The notes: generated from the sequence alone by a model not told the origin. A stretch of DNA of 6,836 nucleotides from Thermomicrobiaceae bacterium (GCA_007123655.1 SKKR01000316.1:1-6836); one strand, 5' to 3'; counted from the stretch's first letter, positions 1 through 5,988 are shown. Numbers and translations are program-made.

Positions 1-869
1 AACACAAGATCCGTCCACTTGAGAACGTTCGCAACCGCGATGTGTTTGTCATTCACTCCCTCTATTCGGATCCCGATGAAAGCGTGAATGATAAACTGTG
101 CCGATTGCTCTTCTTCATCGGAGCACTACGCGACGCAGCCGCCCGCCGGGTAACTCCAGTTATCCCATACCTCGCCTACGCCCGTAAGGACAAGAAATCA
201 CAAACGCGTGACCCGGTAACGACTCGCTACGTCGCGCAACTCTTCGAAGCGGCCGGAGCGCACCAGGTGATCACACTCGAGGTCCATAATCTCGCTGCAT
301 TCCAGAACGCGTTCCGGATTCCAACCGATCACCTGGAGAGCCGCTTCCTCTTTGCCGAGCATTTCTCCGAGGTGCTTGGGGGCGAAGATAAGATCGCGAT
401 CGTGTCGCCTGATCTCGGCGGAACCAAACGGGCCGAGGCGTTTCGGTCCGTTCTCGAGGAACGGATGGACCGCGAGATTCTGGGCGGCTTTATGGAAAAA
501 GCGAGGGCGCTCGGCACAATGACGGCCGGACGACTGGTCGGCGACGTCGCGGACCGCGTCGTCATCATCTTCGACGACCTCATCAGCACCGGCGGGACGA
601 TTGTGGAAGCGGCCAGGCGTTGCAAAGAACTCGGGGCGTCGAAGGTGTTCGCGGCCGCAGCCCATGGCGTGTTCGCTGGTCAGGCGTCTGCTACGTTGGA
701 GAACGACGACTTGGATGGCATCGTGGTGAGCGACTCGATTCCGCCGTTTCGACTACCCAGGGAGTTCATTGAGCAGCGCGTTACTGTGCTGAACGCCGCG
801 CCCCTGTTCGCCGAAGCGATCGCCCGAAGCCACACCGGCGATTCAATCGTCGAACTCTTCGGTGGCTGA
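1..869 (+). CDS. Ribose-phosphate pyrophosphokinase (PRPP synthetase) family protein, 5' end outside the window
   Basis: Family members transfer pyrophosphate from ATP to ribose 5-phosphate, making PRPP in the cytosol for nucleotide, His and Trp synthesis. The frame is open from base 3, and the codons before the GTG at 42 already read as family sequence ([13 protein letters not shown]), so 42 is not the true start; the gene begins left of the window. Landmarks in order: [12 protein letters not shown] (ATP-loop region, canonical ARQDRK), [12 protein letters not shown] (canonical DLH, His kept), [13 protein letters not shown] (pyrophosphate-loop region), MEKAR (catalytic Lys and Arg of DKRR kept at their spacing), and the PRPP loop DDLISTGGT at 573-599. 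The loop has Ser where housekeeping enzymes have Asp (DDMIDTGGT), and several other motif positions are substituted, so this is a divergent paralogue and not a typical housekeeping Prs. The fold is secure; true synthetase activity is inferred. The gene converges on the kinase gene, with 6 nt between stops. Confidence 0.9.
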   Translation, partial: HKIRPLENVRNRDVFVIHSLYSDPDESVNDKLCRLLFFIGALRDAAARRVTPVIPYLAYARKDKKSQTRDPVTTRYVAQLFEAAGAHQVITLEVHNLAAFQNAFRIPTDHLESRFLFAEHFSEVLGGEDKIAIVSPDLGGTKRAEAFRSVLEERMDREILGGFMEKARALGTMTAGRLVGDVADRVVIIFDDLISTGGTIVEAARRCKELGASKVFAAAAHGVFAGQASATLENDDLDGIVVSDSIPPFRLPREFIEQRVTVLNAAPLFAEAIARSHTGDSIVELFGG

Positions 870-888
870 CAGGTCTCAGCGGGCCACC
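861..888. terminator. Imperfect hairpin over both convergent stop codons, possible shared terminator
   Basis: GGTG (861-864) plus GCTGA (865-869) can pair with TCAGC (876-880) plus CACC (885-888). The loop is 6 nt (870-875) and there is a 4-nt bulge (881-884). The stem contains the TGA of the PRPP-synthetase gene and the complement of the TGA of the opposing kinase gene. There is no T-tract on either side, so this is not a classic intrinsic terminator. A role in ending both convergent transcripts is an inference from position. Confidence 0.3.
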
Positions 889-1907
889 AACGCAGCCTGA
901 TGCTGTTCGGCGATGTCCAGGTATGCTCCAGCCCTCACTACCCACTTGTGCCAGCCGGCGGGCTCGAGCTCTCGAGTTCGCAGAATAGCGAGTCTCGCCC
1001 AGATGCAGGCGCGATAGACCGAGTAGAACGAGATTAGTTCGTCCGGTGCATCGTCGCCAGTTACGTCCTCGTAGACCTCGAAGAGTATTGGGCCAATCGA
1101 GGGATCACCAAGACGCTCGCACTCAAGGGACAGAAACGCAAGCTCGTCGATCGGATCGACGTTGCGGAGTTGCACATTAAATTCCAGGCAGTCGAACATC
1201 ACCGGTTCGGGGAGCACGCAAATGTGCTCCGGTCGGAGGTCACCATGTCCTTCAACGATCTTTCCGCCCTCGACACGGCTTCGGAACTGGTCTTTGTGCT
1301 CGCGCAAGAACCGACGCTGTAAATCAAGCAAGTTCAATACCGGGTAGTCCTCCAGCCCGCGTCCGGAAAGTGTCAATGCCGGCTGGTTTCGCGCTATCTC
1401 CGCGTTGAGGTGTCGTTCGTAGCTGTCGAAATCGTGAATGGCCGCTGCGGCATCTCTGTAGAATCTGGCGAGTTTCCGCGCGACCTTTCGGATCTCCGAA
1501 TCCTCCACACAGTCGTTCTCGATCAGGCTGGAGAGCATCCGATCGGCCGGTAATCGCTTCATCTTGACCAGGCAGTCGACCAGCGTTCCGGCTCCGCCAA
1601 TGACGAAATCATTACCCTCGCCGATGGTCAAGTGCTCGACACCGAGATAGACGTCATGCGCCAGCCGGCGATTCAGCCTGACTTCCGTCTCGCAGTTGGC
1701 GCACCGAGTGCTCAGGGACCGGAAATCGACGGAGTGATAGCGAATCGGTTTTTTGAGCTTGTAGGCGTACTGATTGGTGAGAAACACCCAGGACTTGTGC
1801 GTCTCGACGACGTCAACCCGCTCGGTGAATTTCGGATAAGAACGGGGATCGCGCAGAAACGCGACCTCCCTGCTAGTCTCCGACCTGTGCGTACCTCGTT
1901 GATTCAC
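876..1907 (-). CDS. Aminoglycoside phosphotransferase-like kinase (COG2187 type), stand-alone domain
   Basis: A protein-kinase-like-fold small-molecule kinase; its substrate is unknown. Numbering from the upstream TTG at 1928: ETHKSWVFL (42-50) leads into YAYKLKKP with candidate ATP-site Lys57; the catalytic loop is GHGDLRPEHICV (227-238) with Asp230; the metal-binding Asp246 lies in MFDCLEFN. This order and the DCLEFN signature match COG2187, whose members are often fused to a C-terminal P-loop (AAA_33-type) kinase domain. Here the protein ends about 100 residues after the metal site, so that domain is absent. I place the start at the GTG at 1907 (343 aa) because AAGGAAG lies just upstream. 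The alternative TTG at 1928 (350 aa) has no clear ribosome site, but it overlaps the preceding stop as TTGA. The protein is probably cytosolic, with no signal or membrane segment. The divergence of ATP-site details from antibiotic kinases gives no reason to infer drug resistance. Confidence 0.85.
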   Translation of the reverse strand: MNQRGTHRSETSREVAFLRDPRSYPKFTERVDVVETHKSWVFLTNQYAYKLKKPIRYHSVDFRSLSTRCANCETEVRLNRRLAHDVYLGVEHLTIGEGNDFVIGGAGTLVDCLVKMKRLPADRMLSSLIENDCVEDSEIRKVARKLARFYRDAAAAIHDFDSYERHLNAEIARNQPALTLSGRGLEDYPVLNLLDLQRRFLREHKDQFRSRVEGGKIVEGHGDLRPEHICVLPEPVMFDCLEFNVQLRNVDPIDELAFLSLECERLGDPSIGPILFEVYEDVTGDDAPDELISFYSVYRACIWARLAILRTRELEPAGWHKWVVRAGAYLDIAEQHQAALVAR

Positions 1908-1924
1908 GCGTCGCGCTTCCTTGA

Positions 1925-2332
1925 TCAATACTGAAGCTCGGCGTTATTCATAACGCCAGGAAGAGTTCCCGACGGCTTTCGCTCAAGGACCCAACGTGTG
2001 AACGAGGATAGCACGGTGTCGCGTGACGTTTCGGAGGGGGTCACATAGTTGAACGAACGGAAATCTGAGACAGCGGGACGTCCGTGACCCAGCGTCGTGC
2101 CCCCGGGACCGGATGCATCCGCGCCAAACAATAGAAAGAGGCCCCGACAATCCTCAGTCACGTTCCGTAATCGCCTCTCGGCTTTCCGGTTCGTTTCCTC
2201 GAACCATCGGGACCCACTGACATTATGCTCACAACTCCATGCCAGAGCCGTGACGAAACCATTGTCCTCGTAACAGGCTCGTAACATTTGATGTGGGGCG
2301 AAAGGCCACCACAACTGCCACGCGATTGACAC
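1925..2332 (-). CDS. Hypothetical protein, 135 aa, weakly supported
   Basis: I do not recognise this protein. It is the only long frame in the 490 nt between the kinase and the sigma-like gene. It starts with GTG at 2332 behind a weak G-rich site, and its TGA overlaps the possible TTG start of the kinase gene (TTGA), as in a coupled operon. Codon third positions are only about 60% G+C by hand count, little above background, so coding bias is weak. The composition is odd, with many Trp and Cys and no membrane segment or signal peptide. The most protein-like stretches are a charged segment (FEETNRKAERRLRN), a small glycine-rich run (GADASGPGGTTLGHG) and a C-terminus rich in Ser, Thr and Pro. 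It could be a real fast-evolving protein, a decayed gene or a chance frame. Confidence 0.4.
   Translation of the reverse strand: MSIAWQLWWPFAPHQMLRACYEDNGFVTALAWSCEHNVSGSRWFEETNRKAERRLRNVTEDCRGLFLLFGADASGPGGTTLGHGRPAVSDFRSFNYVTPSETSRDTVLSSFTRWVLERKPSGTLPGVMNNAELQY
1940..1957. promoter_or_regulatory. Perfect inverted repeat, candidate operator
   Basis: GGCGTTAT (1940-1947) and ATAACGCC (1950-1957) are exact reverse complements separated by 2 nt, giving an 18-nt site typical in size for a dimeric DNA-binding protein. Pairing stops at both ends (C1939, A1958). It lies 12 nt upstream of the TTG and 33 nt upstream of the GTG start of the minus-strand kinase gene, inside the end of the hypothetical frame. 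As RNA it would be a 7-bp stem with a 4-nt loop and no following U-run, so a terminator is unlikely. The operator role is inferred from symmetry and position only. Confidence 0.35.
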
Positions 2333-2419
2333 ATTCTCGCCCCGCCCTCAATCCGTTTATGACAGTTGACCAGTATTGTTGGTGCTAACGGAAGGGAAAA
2401 CAACGAGAGGAGCAACGGA
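2333..2419. promoter_or_regulatory. Intergenic stretch expected to hold promoters for divergent transcripts
   Basis: These 87 bp separate the start of the minus-strand hypothetical frame from the start of the sigma-like gene, so the promoter of the sigma-HPF-RtcB-archease group is expected here. A TTGACC hexamer occurs at 2366-2371, but no acceptable -10 box lies 15-19 nt downstream. On the minus strand CATAAA (complement of 2356-2361) has no matching -35. The last part is purine-rich leader. I cannot place a promoter more precisely. Confidence 0.3.
2405..2412 (+). promoter_or_regulatory. Ribosome binding site that fixes the sigma-like gene start at 2420
   Basis: GAGAGGAG is a strong anti-16S match, with its AGGAG core at 2408-2412 and 7 nt to the ATG at 2420. 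It argues against the in-frame TTG at 2366, which would add 18 low-complexity residues (rich in Asn, Gly and Ser) with no site of its own. Confidence 0.75.
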
Positions 2420-3169
2420 ATGACGATACAGAACCCGGCAACCCACGCACGAGCAAGGCAGCAAACCGCTTACCGTTATGAAGCGGCTCGTCGGGACCTG
2501 GCACAGACGCTTGAGCGCAGATTGAACGCCGACACAAGACTCGCCACCCGAGAGCTGGACAAGATCCTGGAACGTCGCAGCACACTCGAGCGTACAAGTC
2601 ACATGCTCGTTCCACTATCCCGGTTCATCGATCGCCAGCTCCGACAGTTCATGGACGAGCACCGGATCGAAGACGGGATCGTCGAGACCGAGGATGTCCT
2701 GATGGCGGCGATCGTGACCGCGCACGAGGAGCTTCCGAATCAGATCGATTCAAAGGGTCTGTACCCCTGGTTGCGTCGTGTCAGCCAGACGCACATCCGC
2801 AAAGCGGTACGCGCGGAAGAAGAGCGAGCACTGACCGAGAAGTCCCTGGATGCACCGGTTCGCATCGCCGGCCCGGACTGGCCTGATCGCGTTCTGTTGC
2901 TTCGCGAAGTGCTGGCAGATCAGAGCGCAGTCCTTCCCGATGAGCTACTGGAGCAGCGTCAAGTCGCCGCCCTGCTGGAGGGCGCTCTGGACAACTTGCC
3001 CGAGCGATGGCGGGAAGTGTTCCTGCTTCGATCGGTCGATGCCTGGGACGACGACGAGATCGCCGCGGTCGAAGGCATTGACGTCGGGGAGGTCGAGCTC
3101 ATCAACCTCGCAGCTCGCGCGTACCTTCGAGAGTGCCTGAGAGAGAGCGAGCTGTTCGAGCTCGAGTAA
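2420..3169 (+). CDS. Divergent sigma-70 family (ECF-like) RNA polymerase sigma factor
   Basis: The predicted role is to direct RNA polymerase to a specific promoter set. The 249-aa protein has three parts. Residues 1-62 are a highly charged, probably helical extension (HARARQQ, LERRLNADTR, LDKILERR). Residues about 63-140 resemble region 2: a long helix, then VETEDVLMAAIVTAHEEL and the WLRRVSQTHIRKAVRAEEE segment, whose Trp117 and following basic helix are typical of region 2.3-2.4. Residues about 183-240 resemble region 4: LLEGALDNLPERWREVFLLRSVDAWDDDEIAAVEGI, then a helix-turn-helix second half (VGEVELINLAARAYLREC) that is more acidic than the usual recognition helix. The N-terminal extension and this weak recognition helix are unusual for ECF factors. 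No anti-sigma gene is visible. HPF starts 63 nt after its stop, so it probably heads the operon. An adaptor-like protein that keeps only the sigma fold is the alternative. Confidence 0.75.
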   Translation: MTIQNPATHARARQQTAYRYEAARRDLAQTLERRLNADTRLATRELDKILERRSTLERTSHMLVPLSRFIDRQLRQFMDEHRIEDGIVETEDVLMAAIVTAHEELPNQIDSKGLYPWLRRVSQTHIRKAVRAEEERALTEKSLDAPVRIAGPDWPDRVLLLREVLADQSAVLPDELLEQRQVAALLEGALDNLPERWREVFLLRSVDAWDDDEIAAVEGIDVGEVELINLAARAYLRECLRESELFELE

Positions 3170-3232
3170 GTGCGAACCATCACTCGCGGACAGATTGATT
3201 AGCCAATCGTTCCTAGTAAATCGGAGATCGCC
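3170..3232 (+). other. 63-nt spacer between the sigma-like and HPF genes, with an HPF ribosome site
   Basis: It contains GGAG at 3223-3226, 6 nt before the HPF ATG. It also holds a short inverted repeat, GATTG (3193-3197) and CAATC (3204-3208), with a 6-nt spacer. The repeat is too short and lacks a T-run, so I do not call a terminator. A TAGTAA hexamer at 3214-3219 has no convincing -35 partner. Read-through from the sigma-like gene is the simplest reading, but an internal promoter cannot be excluded. Confidence 0.4.
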
Positions 3233-3625
3233 ATGCAATATCGCTATCACGATCACGGGAACATTCGCCGCCCGCTCGTCGAGGTTGTCGAGGAAAAGTC
3301 GGTGCTCCTTGAAAAGCGACTGAAGAACATCGAGGACGATCTGAAGAGTCTGGACATCACAGTCGAGCACCACATGCGCAGCGACTCGTACACAACAAAG
3401 CTTCGCTTGACGGTGCTGAACCAGCAACTGGTTGCGACCAACCACGGGAAAGAACTCCCGGAGTCGGCCCGTGGCGCGTTCGATGATCTCTTCGATCAGC
3501 TGGAAGCGTTTCTGGCGAAACTGCGCAAGCAGCCGGAGATCCGGGACGAGCGCCGGAAGCCGGCGTGGGTGCCCGAGCCATCGCTCCCGGTGGATTGGGA
3601 ACGGTGGAAGGAACCCAAAGCATGA
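3233..3625 (+). CDS. Short HPF/RaiA-type ribosome hibernation factor
   Basis: Family members bind the decoding centre of the 30S subunit in stressed or starved cells and hold ribosomes inactive. This 130-aa protein shows the family order: a long basic helix (EEKSVLLEKRLKNIEDDLKSL, from residue 20), strands DITVEHH (41-47), TKLRLTVLN (55-63) and QQLVATNHGK (64-73), then a second helix (RGAFDDLFDQLEAFLAKLRKQ, 80-100). The first strand is poorly conserved (MQYRYHDHG). A charged, Trp-containing tail (111-130) replaces the dimerisation domain of long HPFs, so it is of the short class. Start ATG 3233 has GGAG at 3223-3226. Its TGA overlaps the RtcB ATG (ATGA), so the two are probably translated together. 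Expression is probably tied to that of the upstream sigma-like gene. The family call is good; ribosome binding is inferred. Confidence 0.8.
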   Translation: MQYRYHDHGNIRRPLVEVVEEKSVLLEKRLKNIEDDLKSLDITVEHHMRSDSYTTKLRLTVLNQQLVATNHGKELPESARGAFDDLFDQLEAFLAKLRKQPEIRDERRKPAWVPEPSLPVDWERWKEPKA

Positions 3626-5151
3626 GCCACAACCAGACGAAAGACAGAGCTGAAGAGTCCGCGGCGACCGAGAAGCTGGACAACCTGGCTGTCATCACCC
3701 AAACACTTTCACCGATCCAGAGCGGGAAGCATTGCTGGGAGATCGCCGCCCGGCCGCCGATGCGGGTGCCTGCCAGGATCTTCACTGACTGGGAAGGCAT
3801 GAAGGGCCTGCTCGACGATCTTGAAGAGAAAGAGTGGAGCGCCCTTCGGCAACTCACCAACGTAACAGTGCTTCCCGGTATCGTCAAAGCCGCACTCGCG
3901 ATGGCAGACGTGCATCCCGGCTACGGATTCCCGATCGGCGGCGTAGCCGCGTTCGACGTAGAAACGGGCACGGTCAGCCTGGCCGGCGTAGGGTTTGACA
4001 TAAATTGCGGGATGCGAGCGCTCCGAACACCGCTTACGCGGGATCAATTGATCGGCAAGGAGCAAGCGCTCCTGGAAGGGTTGTACGCCGACATCCCGGC
4101 CGGACTTGGTTCCACCGGCAAGCTTGTGCTCGAGCAGGAGGAACTCGACAGGATCCTGACCGGGGGCGCACCCGAGATTGTTGCCCTCGGATTCGGTTTA
4201 CCCGAAGACCTGGAGTACATCGAGGAAGGCGGCGTGATCCAGGCAGCGGATCCGGAGGCAGTTTCCGCGACCGCGAAGAAACGGCAACGAAAAGAAGTCG
4301 GGACGCTGGGGGCGGGGAACCACTATGTCGAGGTTCAGGTCATTGATCAGATCTACGACAACAGTGCCGCTGCCGCCTATGGCATCTCCACAGACCAGAT
4401 TCTGGTGACGTTTCATACCGGAAGCCGGGCGCTCGGCCACCAGATTGGAAACGATTACCAGCCGATCCTCGAAGCGGCGACGAAGAAGTATGGGATCGAG
4501 GTCCCGGACCGCGAGCTTATATGCGCCCCGATCCAGAGCCCGGAGGGTCAGCAGTATCTGCGTGCTGTCCGCGCAGGCGCCAACTGCGCGTTTGCGAACC
4601 GGCAAATGCTGGCGCACATGATCCGCCAGACGATTGCCCGTGTCATGGAAATTCCCGAAGGGGAGATCGAGACCCTCTACGAAGTCTGTCACAACACGGC
4701 GAAGCAGGAGCGACACGTGGTCGACGGCGTCGAGCGAGAATTGCTTGTCCATCGCAAAGGTGCGACACGCGCCTTCGGGCCAGGCAGACCCGAGGTGCCG
4801 GAGCGCTATCGCGGTGTGGGTCAGCCGGTACTGGTGGGCGGGACCATGGGGACAATGAGCTATGTGTTGCGGGGCACCGCGCTCGGGATGGTCGAGACAT
4901 TCGGAAGCGCGCTTCATGGCGCCGGGCGGGCTATGTCGCGTCGCCAGGCCGGCAAGCAGTGGCGGTCTGACCAGATCACGCGTGAACTTCGGGATCGGGG
5001 GATTCTCGTCCGGGCGCATGGCCGGCGGTCACTGGCGGAAGAGGCTCCCGGGGCGTACAAGGACGCGGAGCGGGTGGTCCAGATTATGGCGGAGGCAGGA
5101 ATAATCGCCCCAGTTGCTCGAGTTCGCCCGCTTGTTTGCATCAAAGGGTAA
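3622..5151 (+). CDS. rtcB: tRNA-splicing/RNA-repair ligase RtcB
   Basis: RtcB joins RNA 2',3'-cyclic-phosphate or 3'-phosphate ends to 5'-OH ends using GTP and Mn(II), through a guanylated histidine. The 509-aa protein carries the full motif set: DVHPGYGFPIGG (from Asp96), VGFDINCGMR with metal ligands Asp126 and Cys129, GTLGAGNHYVEVQ (Asn233, His234), HTGSR (His265), HNTAK (His357), VHRKGATRAFGPG (His377), HGAGR with the nucleophile His432, and the C-terminal CIKG with Lys508. The length and N-terminal region resemble the longer archaeal-type RtcB (about 480 aa) more than the roughly 408-aa E. coli enzyme. I chose the ATG at 3622 because it has AAGGA at 3608-3612 and overlaps the HPF stop; the GTG at 3565 lies deep in HPF. 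Archease, its activator, follows after 13 nt. Neither RtcA cyclase nor the RtcR activator is in the window. Every catalytic residue I can check is present, so it should be active. Confidence 0.98.
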   Translation: MSHNQTKDRAEESAATEKLDNLAVITQTLSPIQSGKHCWEIAARPPMRVPARIFTDWEGMKGLLDDLEEKEWSALRQLTNVTVLPGIVKAALAMADVHPGYGFPIGGVAAFDVETGTVSLAGVGFDINCGMRALRTPLTRDQLIGKEQALLEGLYADIPAGLGSTGKLVLEQEELDRILTGGAPEIVALGFGLPEDLEYIEEGGVIQAADPEAVSATAKKRQRKEVGTLGAGNHYVEVQVIDQIYDNSAAAAYGISTDQILVTFHTGSRALGHQIGNDYQPILEAATKKYGIEVPDRELICAPIQSPEGQQYLRAVRAGANCAFANRQMLAHMIRQTIARVMEIPEGEIETLYEVCHNTAKQERHVVDGVERELLVHRKGATRAFGPGRPEVPERYRGVGQPVLVGGTMGTMSYVLRGTALGMVETFGSALHGAGRAMSRRQAGKQWRSDQITRELRDRGILVRAHGRRSLAEEAPGAYKDAERVVQIMAEAGIIAPVARVRPLVCIKG

Positions 5152-5164
5152 AGAGATAGACGTG

Positions 5165-5590
5165 ATGCCCTATACCTACCTGGAACATGAAGCGGATATC
5201 GGGCTCGAGGGCACCGGAGAGACGCTCGAACGTGCTATCGAAGCAGGCGTTCAGGGACTGCTCGACCTGATGGTTGATACCGAGACGGTCGAGCCGGTAG
5301 AGAACGTCGCGGTAAGCGCTGAAGGCACAGACCCCGCCACTTTGTTCGTCGCACTGTTGAACGCAGTCATCGCTGAACGAGACATTACCGGCTTCTTCTT
5401 CAATCGGTTTCAAGTGAACGAAATCGACCAGGTTGACGGTCACTGGCGCGCGAATGGGATCTTGCACGGTGAGCCTGTGGACTTCGACCGCCATGCGGTG
5501 GGAAACGAAGTGAAAGCCGCGACATACTCCGGGCTTCGATTCATCGACCAACCGGACCGCAAATCCCTGCGATGCGTGCTCGATATCTGA
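5165..5590 (+). CDS. Archease, RtcB cofactor protein
   Basis: Archease speeds the guanylation step and turnover of RtcB and binds a metal through conserved acidic residues. The 141-aa protein begins with the family signature MPYTYLEHEADIGLEG (Asp11), continues with LERAIEAGVQGLLDLMVD and ATLFVALLNAVIAERD, and ends with GEPVDFDRHAVGNEVKAATYSGLRF and VLDI, whose penultimate Asp140 matches the conserved C-terminal metal ligand. Its length is normal for the family. The ATG at 5165 fits the family N-terminus and leaves 13 nt after the RtcB stop, with an AAAGAG-like weak ribosome site. The GTG at 5162 is equally placed but adds one residue, and the start at 5114 would overlap RtcB by 38 nt. Being next to rtcB is the usual arrangement, which strengthens both calls. 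Confidence 0.95.
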   Translation: MPYTYLEHEADIGLEGTGETLERAIEAGVQGLLDLMVDTETVEPVENVAVSAEGTDPATLFVALLNAVIAERDITGFFFNRFQVNEIDQVDGHWRANGILHGEPVDFDRHAVGNEVKAATYSGLRFIDQPDRKSLRCVLDI

Positions 5591-5603
5591 TCGGAACATA
5601 CGA

Positions 5604-5744
5604 TTGACCAGGAACGCTGTTCAGGTCGAACAACTGACTCGCTACTTCGGCCAGCATCGCGGAATCGAGAACATCACGTTCGATGTCATCACTTCGCAGC
5701 CTCGGAATGTAAACGCGGCGGGACGGAGCCCGTCGGCTACATGA
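5604..5744 (+). pseudogene. N-terminal remnant of an ABC-transporter ATPase
   Basis: A frame opening with TTG at 5604, 13 nt after archease, reads VQVEQLTRYFGQHRG and then IENITFDV (to about 5687). This is the standard start of an ABC ATP-binding subunit of the ABC-2/multidrug type (strand, L-T-k-x-y/f-G, then v-s-F-d-V). In intact genes G-E-x-x-G-x-L-G-P-N-G-A-G-K-T/S-T follows at once. Here the similarity stops after FDV and the frame ends after 19 unrelated codons at TGA 5742-5744, with no Walker A motif in any frame I checked up to 5761. I infer a deletion or rearrangement with a break near 5687. A chance match is possible because only about 25 residues are informative. As it stands it cannot bind ATP. 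Confidence 0.55.
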
Positions 5745-5760
5745 TTCACGACTTCGGATG

Positions 5761-5988
5761 TCACTTGTTGCCACTGGCAAGCTGGATCACCGTGCGATGC
5801 CCGCCTTCTGGGACGACCGTGCGAGGGTCAAGCACGCTCACGATATCGCAGGTGTCGTCTTCATCCAGGTGGACACAGCCGCCGCCGATGAAGAACAGCT
5901 TCGCCGATCGCGGTCGTTCCCGCACGTGAACCTCGCACACGTTTGACAGGTTGATGTATCTCGACCCTATCTTCGCCCACGCGTCCAT
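5761..5988 (-). CDS. Small protein of unknown function, 75 aa
   Basis: I do not recognise this family. The ATG at 5988 has GAGGAA (complement of 5995-6000) 6 nt upstream, better support than the in-frame start at 6030, which would add 14 acidic residues. The product is soluble and looks mostly beta: WAKIGSRYINLSNVCEVHV, then AKLFFIGGGCVHLDEDD and CDIVSVLDPRTVV, then HRTVIQLASG. Alternating hydrophobic residues, three Cys and an acidic turn (LDEDD) are the main marks. The IN-L-x-N-V strand followed by a second strand pair resembles small single-domain beta proteins that support a larger complex, but this is only a shape comparison. It follows the ACP gene on the same strand after 75 nt, so it may share its transcript. 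Confidence 0.65.
   Translation of the reverse strand: MDAWAKIGSRYINLSNVCEVHVRERPRSAKLFFIGGGCVHLDEDDTCDIVSVLDPRTVVPEGGHRTVIQLASGNK

Noticed and set aside
2366..2371. TTGACC as a sigma-70 -35 box for the operon
   Set aside because: No hexamer close to TATAAT lies 15-19 nt downstream.
2366..2419. Upstream TTG start for the sigma-like gene, adding 18 residues
   Set aside because: It has no ribosome site, while the ATG at 2420 has a strong AGGAG 7 nt upstream.
2945..3445. 166-codon minus-strand frame spanning the sigma-like and HPF genes
   Set aside because: It is antisense to two supported genes and bridges their intergenic gap; there is no ribosome site or recognisable domain.
3565..3621. GTG start for rtcB inside the HPF gene
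   Set aside because: It would overlap HPF by about 60 nt; the ATG at 3622 has AAGGA upstream and overlaps the HPF stop as ATGA, and family similarity begins after it.
4198..5019. 273-codon open frame on the minus strand
   Set aside because: It lies wholly opposite rtcB, whose motifs are intact, and its product has no domain-like features; it is a GC-driven antisense shadow.
5114..5164. Longer archease start overlapping the end of rtcB
   Set aside because: The family N-terminus is MPYTYLEHEADIG, encoded from the ATG at 5165; the 17 extra residues are an out-of-frame reading of the rtcB end.
5722..5734. GACGG-AGC-CCGTC hairpin as a terminator for the archease operon
   Set aside because: The stem is only 5 bp with a 3-nt loop and there is no T-tract on either strand.
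5741..5946. Two overlapping 62-codon plus-strand frames
   Set aside because: They are antisense to the 75-aa gene, which has a proper ribosome site; their products are low-complexity and unlike any domain.
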